Positions 9,931 to 19,226 of a DNA stretch of 64,000 nt are shown here, piece after piece (position 1 is the first letter of the stretch; each line of letters opens with the position of its first letter). The notes beneath the pieces were generated by a model, which saw only the letters and a list, made by a program, of their open reading frames with translations, ran no database searches and was not told the origin of the DNA. The translations under genes and the position numbers were made by a program. Source of the DNA: a bacterium (GTDB lineage: Bacteria; Verrucomicrobiota; Verrucomicrobiia; Limisphaerales; RI-55); the NCBI GenBank assembly GCA_016124235.1, contig WGOC01000036.1, positions 1 through 64,000 of the forward strand. Reading direction: 5' to 3'.

Positions 9931-11117
9931 TGGGTCATGCTTATTGTGGTCGAGGTCAGAGTGATTCCATGCGTACGCCCGTTCGTGAAATTGAGCCGAA
10001 GTTGAAATGTTCCTTTTCTCCCTTCTGGCAGGCAAATCCATACCAGGTGTTGCTGGCCCGCGCCCTTTCCGAGCAGGGAATTGACACGGTCTGCGTTAAG
10101 GATGGGATCAAGGCCATTCTCGCGGATCACCTTTCCGGCACCCGGCGCATTGATGTCGTCCACCACCACTGGGTTCCGGCACTCACCTATGCTCCGCGAT
10201 CGCTGTTCTATATTTACCGGAACTTCGCCCGCATCGAACGGCTGACCAGTTCCGGCGTTCGTTTGATCTGGACTGTCCATAACCTGTATCCTCATAACTC
10301 GAAGCATCAGTCTCTGGATCTCTATTACGCCCGTCGGCTGGCGCGATTGTCCTCGGCTCTGATCTTTCATTCCGAGGCCGCCCGGGAGCGGGTATTGCAG
10401 ACGTACCAGGTCGCGGCGCCCGCGACGGCGGTGATCTTCCATGGCAATTTCATCGGCCAGTATCCCGATTCCATTTCGCCGGTCGAAGCCCGTCTGCGAC
10501 TGGGAATCGCGCAGGACGACGTTGTGTTTTGTCTGCTAGGGACAATTCGGGAAAACAAGGGATTGAAACAGCTGCTCGAGGCGTTCCGGGAAGTCGCGCG
10601 GCCGGGGGTGAAGCTCTTGATCGCGGGCAGTGTTGCGACGGAACAGGTCCGAAAGTGGCTGTTTGCCCAGCAGACGCTGTCCTCAGGCGTGTTGGTGTAC
10701 CCCGAATTTGTGCCGGATGAGGATCTCCAGATCTATTTGCGAGCCGCGGACGTCATGGCTTTTCCGTACACCCGCTTCCTCACCTCGGGCGCGCTGGTCC
10801 TGGCCATGTCCTTCGGCAAGCCCTGCTTGGCGCCCAATGTCGGCATGATCAATGAATACACCGGTCGCGAGGGGGCCTTCCTCTACGAGGAAGGGGTTGT
10901 CAACGCCCTCGTCGACGCGCTTCGACGCGCCGTAGCCGAGCGATCTCGCTTGCCCAGCATGGGCGCGCGAAATTTTGCCCGCGCACAGGAATTGTCCTGG
11001 CCGGCCGTGGCCCGCGAAACAGCGGCGGTCTATCGCCACGCGCTGCAAGGGCAGGCGAACGTACAACCGCCCGAGGCGGCCAATCCTCCCTCGGACTCCC
11101 GGCGGAAACAGGCCTGA
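9930..11117 (+). CDS. Glycosyltransferase, GT-B fold (GT4-like)
   Basis: About 395 residues. The N-terminal half contains a PFWQANPYQVLLARAL segment and a VVHHHWVPA strand, as in GT-B enzymes that bind the acceptor. The C-terminal half has LGTIRENKGLKQLLEAF and a late F-P-Y-T-R-F stretch with an A-N-V-G-M-I-N-E-Y region that would bind the nucleotide sugar. ATG 9930 overlaps the stop of the preceding gene by TGATG. ATG 9969 is an alternative that drops a poorly conserved leader. The sugar is unknown. Confidence 0.85.
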   Translation: MGHAYCGRGQSDSMRTPVREIEPKLKCSFSPFWQANPYQVLLARALSEQGIDTVCVKDGIKAILADHLSGTRRIDVVHHHWVPALTYAPRSLFYIYRNFARIERLTSSGVRLIWTVHNLYPHNSKHQSLDLYYARRLARLSSALIFHSEAARERVLQTYQVAAPATAVIFHGNFIGQYPDSISPVEARLRLGIAQDDVVFCLLGTIRENKGLKQLLEAFREVARPGVKLLIAGSVATEQVRKWLFAQQTLSSGVLVYPEFVPDEDLQIYLRAADVMAFPYTRFLTSGALVLAMSFGKPCLAPNVGMINEYTGREGAFLYEEGVVNALVDALRRAVAERSRLPSMGARNFARAQELSWPAVARETAAVYRHALQGQANVQPPEAANPPSDSRRKQA

Positions 11118-11197
11118 CCCCTCCGGCCGGCCGCGCCGAGCGACTTCGCCGGTTGATGGTGTTTTTTCCGGTCGTACCGTTTGGGTGACGATGCCCC

Positions 11198-12169
11198 ATG
11201 ATCTCGTTTTCGGTCATCATTTGTTCCCATAACCCTCGGCGGGACTATCTGCGCCAGGTCTTGGCGGCCTTGCAAAATCAGACGCTGTCGTTCGATTCGT
11301 GGGAATTGTTCCTCATCGACAATGGCTCGAACGAACCTCTGGCCGCGTCCTGGGACCTGTCGTGGCACCCCCTCGGTCGGCACGTGCGCGAGGAAAAACT
11401 GGGGCTGACGCCGGCGCGTTTGCGCGGCATCGCGGAGGCGCGCGGGAAATTGTTGGTCTTCGTGGACGACGACAACGTGCTGGCACCGGATTACCTGGAG
11501 CGTTCGCGGGAGATTGCCGCTCGCTGGCCCATGCTGGGCGCTTGGGGCGGGAATCTGGTCGGCCGGTTTGAAACGCCGCCACCCGATTGGCTGGTCCCGC
11601 ATCTGCGCATGCTGGCCATTCACCAGGTGGACCGGGATGTGTGGTCCAATCATCTCCGGAACATCGAGACGTGCCCGGCCGGCGCGGGGATGGTTGTTCG
11701 GGCCACGGTCGCCAAGGAATACGCACGCCGCACCGTTCAGGATGAGGCCCGGAGCGAACTCGATCGAAAGGGCAGCAGCTTGGTGAGTTGCGGCGATTTG
11801 GATCTCGCCTACACCGCGTGTGATTTGGGCTTGGGGACAGGCCTCTTCAAGTGCCTCACTCTCGAACATCTAATTCCGGCTGTTCGCTTGCGCAAGGACT
11901 ACGTTTTGCGCCTGCGGGAGGCTCAGACCTATTCCCGGACCATCCTGAATAGCTTTCGCGGCGTCGCCCCCACCGAGGCCTCAAAGCGGGTGCGGTTTGC
12001 GACCCTGCGGTCCGTGCTTGCGCGCATTCCGTTGGTCAGTTCAAAGGGCGATCGGATCGCCCAGGAGCTGTTCGAAGCCACCGAACGCGGTCGCCGGGCG
12101 GCCTTTGAGCAATTGTCCCGGGTGCGAAAGCCTACCGCGCAAAGTCGCGTCAGTTCCCCCTCTACGTGA
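11198..12169 (+). CDS. Family 2 glycosyltransferase
   Basis: A 323-residue GT-A enzyme starting with ISFSVIICSHN, the usual first strand. LIDNGSNEPL follows near residue 39 and the metal-binding DDD at 90-92 lies within LVFVDDDNVL. An E-T-C-P-A-G-A-G-M segment near residue 158 precedes the acceptor loop. The last 60 residues are basic and helical. Its stop overlaps the next gene's GTG start (GTGA at 12166-12169), so the two glycosyltransferases are coupled. The donor is not predictable. Confidence 0.9.
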   Translation: MISFSVIICSHNPRRDYLRQVLAALQNQTLSFDSWELFLIDNGSNEPLAASWDLSWHPLGRHVREEKLGLTPARLRGIAEARGKLLVFVDDDNVLAPDYLERSREIAARWPMLGAWGGNLVGRFETPPPDWLVPHLRMLAIHQVDRDVWSNHLRNIETCPAGAGMVVRATVAKEYARRTVQDEARSELDRKGSSLVSCGDLDLAYTACDLGLGTGLFKCLTLEHLIPAVRLRKDYVLRLREAQTYSRTILNSFRGVAPTEASKRVRFATLRSVLARIPLVSSKGDRIAQELFEATERGRRAAFEQLSRVRKPTAQSRVSSPST

Positions 12170-13161
12170 ATGGGTCGTCTGTGATTCCGCCCGTATTGTT
12201 TACCATCTTCAATCGGCCCGACCTCGCCGGCGAGTCGTTTGAATCAATCCGAAAAGCGCGTCCCCGTGACCTGTTCATCGCGGCGGATGGACCCCGGCCC
12301 AATCGACCGGACGAACCCGGCCTGTGCCGCGAAACCCGCAAGGTGGTCGAGCGGGTCGACTGGGAATGCAATCTGAAGACGCTGTTCCGCGAACAAAACC
12401 TGGGCTGCCGGAAAGCCATGAGTGGGGCGATTTCCTGGTTTTTTGAACACGTCGAGGAGGGCATTATCCTGGAAGATGATTGCGTGGCGGATGAAACGTT
12501 CTTCCCGTTCTGCCAGGAGATGCTGGAACGCTACCGGGACGACGAGCGCATCATGGCGATCATCGGCGAGCGCTATGGCAATCAGGAGCTCTGGGCCCGC
12601 CGCGCATCCTATGGCTTCTCCGGCTACACGCTCTTTTGTGGTTGGGCGACCTGGCGCCGGGCTTGGGCGAAATACGATGACGACCTGGATGACTTGGACA
12701 CTCATACCGGCGATCAATGGTTGTTGCCGTATCTGGGGCATCCCCATGTCGCGGACTATTGGAAAGGTCAGCTGAAGCTGGCCCGCGATGGCACCAATGA
12801 TACGTGGGGCTACCGCTGGCTGGTCTCATTCTGGCGCAATCACGGTTTGAGCATCGTGCCGTCTCAGAATATGATCACCAACATCGGTTGCGATTCCCGC
12901 GGAACCCACACGCGCATTTCGGATTGGGTCGTGGCCAATCGTCCGCGAGGCCCCCTGCGCTTCCCCCTGACCCATCCGCAGGATGTGAAGCGGGATTACC
13001 TGCTGGACCGGGCTCTGAATCTGGAACGATACGAAATATCTCTCGCTCCTCGCCGTCCGTCATCCCGGGATTTGGTCCGCACCATCGTGGCCTCGTCCCG
13101 GGAACTCGCCGCCCGCGCGGGTCGCCGGATTCGCCGTTCGTTTCGGACTCCCCGAAAATAA
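12166..13161 (+). CDS. Glycosyltransferase of the HlpA-like GT-A group
   Basis: 331 residues starting at GTG 12166, four bases inside the previous gene. The sequence VLFTIFNRPDLAGESFESIR opens the fold, and ILEDDCVAD with EDD at 103-105 carries the acidic motif. A LFCGWATWRRAW region is characteristic of a group often annotated as hemolytic protein HlpA-like, which are nucleotide-diphospho-sugar transferases. The C-terminus is strongly basic (R-rich, about 300-331), suggesting contact with membrane lipid. The link to hemolysis in the family name is historical and not supported here. Confidence 0.85.
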   Translation: MNGSSVIPPVLFTIFNRPDLAGESFESIRKARPRDLFIAADGPRPNRPDEPGLCRETRKVVERVDWECNLKTLFREQNLGCRKAMSGAISWFFEHVEEGIILEDDCVADETFFPFCQEMLERYRDDERIMAIIGERYGNQELWARRASYGFSGYTLFCGWATWRRAWAKYDDDLDDLDTHTGDQWLLPYLGHPHVADYWKGQLKLARDGTNDTWGYRWLVSFWRNHGLSIVPSQNMITNIGCDSRGTHTRISDWVVANRPRGPLRFPLTHPQDVKRDYLLDRALNLERYEISLAPRRPSSRDLVRTIVASSRELAARAGRRIRRSFRTPRK

Positions 13162-13472
13162 GCATCGGCGCTGGATCGTTCCGGGAGCCTCATTCGGAGC
13201 AGTCCCCGATATGGACGGTCAGTTGGGTTTCTCGTTTTAACACTCGTCGAATGCTCGTAGCAGCCGAGGTAACGAGGCTCAAATCGATCCGCTTTTCCGC
13301 TGCCCGTTCAACCGAGTGGGAGACTCCCGGGTCTGCCGCTGCTATTCGAACCGGGTCAGGGCCTCATTAAGGCAGGCGTGGGATTGCACTCTCTTGATCG
13401 GTTCTCCAACTTTCTGGCCGTCGGCATACTCTTACGGCCCTGCCGTGACCAGGTCATCGGCGCGAGTACTTA
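13162..13472 (+). other. Gap of 311 bp, probably non-coding
   Basis: No convincing gene. A short repeat-like phrase reading GTAGCAGCCGAGGTAACGAG lies near 13257-13276. I recall similar sequences as dispersed intergenic repeats in verrucomicrobial genomes, but cannot check this. An open frame crossing the gap into 13873 overlaps the next glycosyltransferase in another frame and lacks family features. Confidence 0.5.
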
Positions 13473-14813
13473 GTGAGCAATCAATTACCAGCACCTCCTT
13501 CCCGCGGAGCGTTGGCCACGGTGGCGCTGATCGATTGGAATTGGAATGGTCACCATCAGTCTTCATTCATTTTGTACGCCGCGGCGTTGGCCGATTTGGG
13601 ATTCCGCGTATTGCCCTTCTGCCCCGCTCCCGACGAACTCCCCAATCTGCTCGCCCTTTCACCCGTGGGCGGTTCGCCGACCGCGCTGGCTCGAATCGAA
13701 CCGCCCCAACGCATTGCGTTGCCCCCGTTGGGAAGGTTCCGGCCGGGAAGATTGCGGCCGGTCATTCAGGCCGTTCGCCATTTTGGGGGCTTGAGCCGAC
13801 GCTTGCGGCAATGGGAGCGAAAAGCCGGCACCCGGGTGGATTTGGTGTTCTTTGCCTGCATCTACGATCATAACTTCGAATGGTTGCGTTTCGCGGCCCC
13901 CGTTTTTAATTACCCATGGTCCGGTCTCTATCTTCATGCCCGCTCCTTTCGCATGCCCGGCTCGCCCATTCCCTATGTCGGCCGGCTGCCTTGCCCCGAA
14001 CGGATTTTTTCTCTGCCTTCCTTGCACTCCGTGGCGGTACTCGACGAGAAGGCGGTCGCGCCTTTGCGGCGGATCACCGCGAACAAGCCAGTCGTGCGCT
14101 TCCCGGATCTCACCGACGTGAGCCTGCCGCCGGAGCGGGATCCGGCGTGGGGTTTGGCGAACAAGGTGCGCGAATTCGCCCGGGGCCGGCCGGTGGTCTC
14201 CCTGCTGGGCCACTTGCAACGGACCAAGGGTTTGGAGGAATTCACGCTGGCCGCCCAGGACCCCTCGCTGCGCGGGCTCTTCTTCTTCCTCGGTGGCGAG
14301 GTAAACTGGTCTGAGATCGGCAAATCGGCGCGGGATGCCATGCTGGCTGCCTGGGAACGTTCCCCCAATATTTATGCCCATTTACAACGGATCGCCGATG
14401 AACGGACGTTCAATGCGGTCATCACGTCGTCAGATGTCATTTATGCCGCCTATACCGATTTCCCCAACAGCAGTGGCCTATTGTCAAAGGCCGCATTTTT
14501 TGAGCGCCCTGTCGTGGTGAGCGAGGGATACCTCATGGCGGAGCGGACCCGGGAATTTGGCCTCGGTGAAATCGTCAGGGAACGTGACTTGGCAGGCATC
14601 AAGACGGCGTTGCGGCGATTGGGCGGCCTGGAACCGCTGTCCGGGGCGTCGCCAGGCCGAAATTGGCGGGGTTATCAACAGGCCCATTCCTATCAGCAGC
14701 TGGTCGAATGCTTTGCGAATCTATTGGGCCGGCCATCAGTTTGGCGGAATCAGACCGGAACTCGTCCTGCCTGCGTGGAAGCGAACCACCCGAGTTCGAA
14801 CGCCCATGGGTGA
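13473..14813 (+). CDS. Glycosyltransferase, GT-B fold
   Basis: A 446-residue protein from GTG 13473. Near the N-terminus, LIDWNWNGHHQ is followed by a helix, the kind of segment where GT-B enzymes bind the acceptor. In the C-terminal half, SLLGHLQRTKGLEEF and a later ITSSDVIYAAYTDFPNSSG followed by an E-R-P-V-V-V-S-E-G region match the nucleotide-sugar half of GT4-type enzymes. It stands 12 bp before the next glycosyltransferase. The start is uncertain because the 311-bp gap upstream gives little signal. Confidence 0.8.
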   Translation: MSNQLPAPPSRGALATVALIDWNWNGHHQSSFILYAAALADLGFRVLPFCPAPDELPNLLALSPVGGSPTALARIEPPQRIALPPLGRFRPGRLRPVIQAVRHFGGLSRRLRQWERKAGTRVDLVFFACIYDHNFEWLRFAAPVFNYPWSGLYLHARSFRMPGSPIPYVGRLPCPERIFSLPSLHSVAVLDEKAVAPLRRITANKPVVRFPDLTDVSLPPERDPAWGLANKVREFARGRPVVSLLGHLQRTKGLEEFTLAAQDPSLRGLFFFLGGEVNWSEIGKSARDAMLAAWERSPNIYAHLQRIADERTFNAVITSSDVIYAAYTDFPNSSGLLSKAAFFERPVVVSEGYLMAERTREFGLGEIVRERDLAGIKTALRRLGGLEPLSGASPGRNWRGYQQAHSYQQLVECFANLLGRPSVWRNQTGTRPACVEANHPSSNAHG

Positions 14814-14825
14814 AGCGCCGGTTGC

Positions 14826-15851
14826 ATGAACGCGATGGACTCTGCTCAGGCCCACTTCGCCGGGGCCCCGGCTCATCGGCCGCGTATCGCTCCGGTCGCG
14901 GCGGGAGCCGATTCTCGACCGCTGTGGTCGGTGATGATTCCCACTCACAATTGCGCAAAATATCTGGGTGAAACGTTGCGCAGCGTGCTTGCCCAGGCCC
15001 CCGATCCCGGTCGAATGCAAATTGAGGTGGTGGATGATTGCTCCACCAGGGACGATCCGGAGTCGGTCGTCCGCGAGGTCGGTCGCGGTCGCGTCAGCTT
15101 TTACCGGCAGCCGCAAAACGTGGGGCACACGGGAAACTTCGCGACGTGCCTGCAACGCGCCCGCGGGTTGTGGGTTCACCAGTTGCACGGCGACGACTAT
15201 GTCCGCGACGGATTCTATGCAAAAATGGAAGCCGCGTTCACATCGGATCCGGCGATCGGCGCCGCCTTTTGCCGGACCATCTTTGCTGACGAATCGGGCC
15301 ACTGGACAGGGATTTCAAAACTGCAGCGCGAGGAATCCGGCTTGTTGCCGAATCCCGCGGAAAAACTGGCCACCCGGCAATGCATTCAAACGCCCGCGAT
15401 CGTCGTGAAGCGGGAGGTGTACGAACGTCTTGGCGGATTTGACCACCGACTGTCTTGGACCGAGGACTGGGAAATGTGGGTCCGCGTCGCCGTAAACTAT
15501 CCCATCTGGTTTGAACCGGAACCGTTGGCGGTCTATCGCTCACATGGACACTCCAGCACGTCACAGAAAATGCTGACGGGTGAAAATGTGAGGGATATCG
15601 GGCGGTGCCTGTCGATTTTCGGTGAGTACTTTGCCGCTCCGTCGCGCCATCGGATTCTGGCCGGCGCGCGGCGTTACTACGCGACCCAGTGTGTTCGCAA
15701 ACACGCCCGCAACCTGCTGCTCGCCGGGCACCCCGAAGCCGCGCGAAAACAGGTGATCGAAGCGTTGAAATTATCGCGCGGCAGCTCGGTTCTCCGTGAA
15801 GTTTTGTTTTTCTTCTGGCTGCGCTTGCGCGTCGCCGCACGGGGACGATAG
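14826..15851 (+). CDS. Family 2 glycosyltransferase
   Basis: 341 residues. A proline-rich leader of about 30 residues precedes the GT-A core, which starts at WSVMIPTHNCAKYLGETL. VVDDCSTRDD lies at about 68-77 and the acidic HGDD at 121-124. A W-T-E-D-W-E-M-W motif near residue 205 is the usual conserved ED segment around the catalytic base. The last 60 residues are helical and basic. It follows another glycosyltransferase by 12 bp and is followed by a deacetylase. Confidence 0.9.
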   Translation: MNAMDSAQAHFAGAPAHRPRIAPVAAGADSRPLWSVMIPTHNCAKYLGETLRSVLAQAPDPGRMQIEVVDDCSTRDDPESVVREVGRGRVSFYRQPQNVGHTGNFATCLQRARGLWVHQLHGDDYVRDGFYAKMEAAFTSDPAIGAAFCRTIFADESGHWTGISKLQREESGLLPNPAEKLATRQCIQTPAIVVKREVYERLGGFDHRLSWTEDWEMWVRVAVNYPIWFEPEPLAVYRSHGHSSTSQKMLTGENVRDIGRCLSIFGEYFAAPSRHRILAGARRYYATQCVRKHARNLLLAGHPEAARKQVIEALKLSRGSSVLREVLFFFWLRLRVAARGR

Positions 15852-15959
15852 CCGAAACCGGCCGGTGACCGCCGGAGCCTTGGGATCGCGAGTCCTGTGG
15901 CGCGCAAAAAGAAGCGGAAGTACCACGGAACCCAAACTCTTGAATTCGTTGTCGGGAAA

Positions 15960-16835
15960 ATGCCAATCCATTGCCTGAGATATGATGATCTGTGCGCCTA
16001 CAGTGATCGGGCCTTGGAAGCAGGGTTGATCGATCTGCTTCTGCGCACCCGGATTCCCTGTACGTTCGGGGTCATCCCGTTCGCGTGCGATCCCGCCTCG
16101 TTGCTGGCCGACGGGGAGGTTAAGCTGATTCCCTTGACGCGGGAGAAGGCGGATCTGCTCAAGCCTTTGCTGGCCGCCGGACTGGCTGAGGTCGCCTTGC
16201 ATGGTTATTCCCATCTGGCTCTGGCACCCATCAGGGGCCATCATGAGTTTTCCCCCCGGATGCCGAAAGAAACACAACGCCGGCTGATTCGGCGCGGCCG
16301 CGATCATCTGGAAAACCTTTTCGGCTTGCAGGTCCGCTTTTTCGTTCCACCTTGGAATTATATTTCGCCCGCGACGATTGAGATTCTGCACGAGGAAGGT
16401 CTGCTGCTTTCCGCCGGTTTCACGAATCAATCCCCGGGTATTCCCCATTTCCCGTGCACCGTGGCGCCAACCCAAACCGCGCGGGCCTTGCGTATGGCCC
16501 GGCGTTGGGGCGCCGGAGCCGATGGCATTGGCACCCTCCTTCACGATTACGATTTCTCGGAAAGCAATTTGGGCATATCAGACCTCACGTTACCAATGTT
16601 TGAGCAGATGATTCGCGACTGGCAACAAACGCCGGGCGTCCGTTTTCAATTGATTGCCGACGCGTTGCGCGAAAAGCCGACTGATGATGCCGGGCGGGAA
16701 AGCGAAAACGCCCGGTTGCGGAATGCCCTCCGCCGCAGCCGCCTGGGCCGGAGATTATTTCCCTTGGCTGAACTGGTTTATTGGGAAACCACCACCGCCG
16801 GTCGTCTGGCCGCGAAGATGAAATATCTACCCTAG
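15960..16835 (+). CDS. Polysaccharide deacetylase-like protein (DUF2334 type)
   Basis: The core from ATG 15960 (291 residues) begins CLRYDDLCAY, where paired aspartates correspond to the metal/catalytic site of the NodB/DUF2334 carbohydrate esterase fold. A VALHGYSHLAL motif near residue 79 supplies the metal-binding histidines (H-x-x-S-H), and FFVPPWNY follows. It would remove N- or O-acetyl groups from a glycan. A GTG at 15897 would add 21 mostly basic residues that the family does not need. It carries no signal peptide, so it probably acts in the cytoplasm on a nucleotide-sugar or lipid-linked intermediate. Confidence 0.8.
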   Translation: MPIHCLRYDDLCAYSDRALEAGLIDLLLRTRIPCTFGVIPFACDPASLLADGEVKLIPLTREKADLLKPLLAAGLAEVALHGYSHLALAPIRGHHEFSPRMPKETQRRLIRRGRDHLENLFGLQVRFFVPPWNYISPATIEILHEEGLLLSAGFTNQSPGIPHFPCTVAPTQTARALRMARRWGAGADGIGTLLHDYDFSESNLGISDLTLPMFEQMIRDWQQTPGVRFQLIADALREKPTDDAGRESENARLRNALRRSRLGRRLFPLAELVYWETTTAGRLAAKMKYLP

Positions 16836-16862
16836 CGCGGTTCAAGTAATTTTGTGGCCTGC

Positions 16863-16940
16863 GCAGGCGGCGCGGCAACGCCGCCCCTCGATTGGGTGGG
16901 GCAGAGCTGCCGCTCTGCCCAATTCTTAAGAATGTTTTTT
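16863..16940 (+). terminator. Hairpin cluster after the deacetylase gene, possible terminator
   Basis: Two GC-rich hairpins follow the stop. The first has arms GGCGGCG and CGCCGCC (about 16867-16886). The second has perfect 9-bp arms GGGCAGAGC and GCTCTGCCC with loop TGCC at 16899-16920. A 12-nt palindrome ATTCTTAAGAAT and six T residues (16935-16940) come next. The T-run is 15 nt from the strong hairpin, so classical intrinsic termination is uncertain, and the hairpins could belong to a dispersed repeat. Confidence 0.4.
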
Positions 16941-17118
16941 GGCTGCGGCTCTTATAAAAAAGCCATGGCATGACATCATGCGGGTTCATTTCATCAGAGC
17001 ACCCCGTGCGGGTCTGATCCTTGGGTCCTGAAAATCTCTTGGGGGTCGTCGCCGCTCATCAGCCAATCCCTGATCCCGTTGGCCGCCCCCGCCGTACCGT
17101 CGCTGAGCAACCCAACCG

Positions 17119-18060
17119 ATGACCGTACCGCCGCCAGCCTCGACGCCAACGGTGAGCATTGGACTCCCCGTTTTTAATGGGGCCGCCCGCATTCCCTTGG
17201 CTGTGGATTCCATCCTGAATCAGGATTTCACGGATTTTGAAGTGGTCATCTGCGACAATGCCTCAACCGATGACACGGCGACCATCTGCCGCGCATACGC
17301 ACGAAGAGACCAACGAGTCCGCTACTTTCGAAACGAAACCAACATCGGCGTGAACCCGAACCACGACCGGGTCTTCGAATTGGCCCGCGGCGAATACTTC
17401 GCCTGGTCCGCCGATGATGTGGAATACCTGCCGGGTATGCTCCGGCGCTGCCTTGAAGTAATCAAGGCCGCTCCCACATCGGTTAGCCTCGTTTATCCCC
17501 TGTGCCAGATCTGGCGCGATGGCCGGATTGCCGGCGGCGATGGATCTCGGTCAATTGAGTGTCGGGACCACAGACCATACCGCCGGCTGGAATCCGTTGT
17601 CCGTCGCGTCTACTTGGTGAATCAGTTGTTTGGACTGGCCAAACGTGAGGTCATGGCCCGGACGCATCTGAACGGACCATACACCTCCTCGGATTACGTA
17701 CTGCTTGCCGAATTGGCAATGCTGGGCGAAATCCGCGAGCTTTCGGAAACGTTGATTCGCCGCCGAATTGATTCAGATCGCGGTACGGAGGCCCACGCTC
17801 GAAACCAGCATGATTGGAAAACCTGGTCGGGTGCCGGACGGCGGAATTTTAAGGATTACTTGTCCAATCGGGAGCGGCTGGCACTCGAGTATTTTTGGGC
17901 CGTCGTCCGGTCTCCCATCGGCCCCACCCACAAATTGCCCTGTCTCCTGCGCGTGTTGCCGGTTTACTATTCTCGCCAGTGGCCGGCGATCGCTGATTTT
18001 TGGCTCAAGAAAGGTCGCGCGTGGAAACGAAAATTGGGATCGCTATCCAGGATTGGCTAG
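17119..18060 (+). CDS. Family 2 glycosyltransferase
   Basis: A 313-residue GT-A enzyme. VSIGLPVFNGAARIPLAVDS starts the fold at residue 12, VVICDNASTDDTA gives the UDP-binding acidic pair near 51-52, and SADD at 97-100 is the metal motif. The middle holds a Y-T-S-S-D-Y-V-L-L segment around the catalytic base. The C-terminus is basic with no membrane span. It is separated from upstream genes by the hairpin cluster and may begin a new transcription unit. An ABC exporter follows after 190 bp. Confidence 0.9.
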   Translation: MTVPPPASTPTVSIGLPVFNGAARIPLAVDSILNQDFTDFEVVICDNASTDDTATICRAYARRDQRVRYFRNETNIGVNPNHDRVFELARGEYFAWSADDVEYLPGMLRRCLEVIKAAPTSVSLVYPLCQIWRDGRIAGGDGSRSIECRDHRPYRRLESVVRRVYLVNQLFGLAKREVMARTHLNGPYTSSDYVLLAELAMLGEIRELSETLIRRRIDSDRGTEAHARNQHDWKTWSGAGRRNFKDYLSNRERLALEYFWAVVRSPIGPTHKLPCLLRVLPVYYSRQWPAIADFWLKKGRAWKRKLGSLSRIG

Positions 18061-18250
18061 TTTCGACGGATCGACCCCTAAGACTTGGCCTTTCACATCG
18101 GTGGATCAGCCTTAACGGCGGGCGCACCATGCGGTTCCCGTTGGAATCTCGGTCAAAACCAATCTGGCTGACCTGCTTCCTCGGGCAGATTCGGCGCCCT
18201 CGGTGCCGGCCCTCTGCAGTTTTCCCCTGCGGCGCGCTGGCCTCGGCCAA

Positions 18251-19153
18251 ATGATTAAGGCAACCAAACCTTGTCTCTTCGTGAATCTCAAACCTGAACC
18301 ATCCGATCGCTCCACAACCGATTGGGATCTCGTCATCCGCCCGAAAACCGGTTGGTTGGACCTGCATCTGTCGGATCTCATCCGTTATCACGATCTGACC
18401 ATGATGTTTGTTTGGCGGGACTTTGTCTCCCAGTACAAGCAAACGGTATTGGGTCCGCTTTGGCACTTGATCCAGCCTTTGTTCACCACGTTGCTCTTTA
18501 CCCTGGTCTTTGGCCGCGTCGCCCGTCTCCCCACCGACGGTATTCCCCCCTTGCTTTTCTACATGGCGGGCATCACGTGTTGGAACTATTTCTCCGAATG
18601 CCTTAACCGGTCCTCCACCACCTTCCTTGGCAATGCCGGTATCTTCGGCAAGGTCTATTTTCCCCGGCTGTGCGTACCGTTGTCCATTGTCGTCTCCAAC
18701 ATGATCAAGTTTGTCATCCAGTTTGGTCTGTTTGTCGCGATGTTGTTGTTTTATGCACTCCGGGGCGCGACCGTGCATCCCAACCTCCTCATGTTGTTGA
18801 CCCCTCTGTTGCTGCTCCTCATGGCGGCCTTGGGTCTCGGACTCGGGATTATCGTTTCCGCCCTCACGGTCCGCTATCGCGACCTGCAGGTGCTCATGAA
18901 GTTCGGCGTGCAATTACTCATGTACGCCACACCGGTCATTTATCCGCTTTCCATGGTTCCGGAAAAATACCGCTGGCTCGCGCTCGCCAATCCCATGTCG
19001 GCCGTGGTCGAGACCTTCCGCAGCGCCTTTCTCGGTTCCGGTGCCTTGGATTGGTCCGGGCTGCTCTACAGTAGTGTTGCCACGGCCGTAATTCTGTTCG
19101 TCGGCATCGTGTTGTTCAATCACGTCGAGCGAACCTTCATGGATACGGTTTAG
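18251..19153 (+). CDS. wzm: Polysaccharide ABC exporter, permease subunit (Wzm-like)
   Basis: From ATG 18251 the product is 300 residues with six hydrophobic spans, the size of ABC-2 type permeases such as Wzm. LVWRDFVSQYKQTVLGPLWH-like sequence before the first span is the amphipathic 'R-x-x-x-x-x-Y-x-x-x-x-L-G-x-x-W' region characteristic of this group. Together with the ATPase 73 bp downstream it would export a completed, lipid-linked polysaccharide. An upstream in-frame start at 18203 adds a cysteine/arginine leader with no family support. Confidence 0.9.
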   Translation: MIKATKPCLFVNLKPEPSDRSTTDWDLVIRPKTGWLDLHLSDLIRYHDLTMMFVWRDFVSQYKQTVLGPLWHLIQPLFTTLLFTLVFGRVARLPTDGIPPLLFYMAGITCWNYFSECLNRSSTTFLGNAGIFGKVYFPRLCVPLSIVVSNMIKFVIQFGLFVAMLLFYALRGATVHPNLLMLLTPLLLLLMAALGLGLGIIVSALTVRYRDLQVLMKFGVQLLMYATPVIYPLSMVPEKYRWLALANPMSAVVETFRSAFLGSGALDWSGLLYSSVATAVILFVGIVLFNHVERTFMDTV

Positions 19154-19226
19154 GCGGTCGCCGCGAGGCACCCGTTTTCATCCGCTCTGGCTTTTTTGAA
19201 ACGCTCTTAATTACCGTTCCCCGTTC

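Noticed and set aside
13316-13873. 185-codon frame before the glycosyltransferase at 13473
   Set aside because: Overlaps the real gene in another frame and shows no family features.
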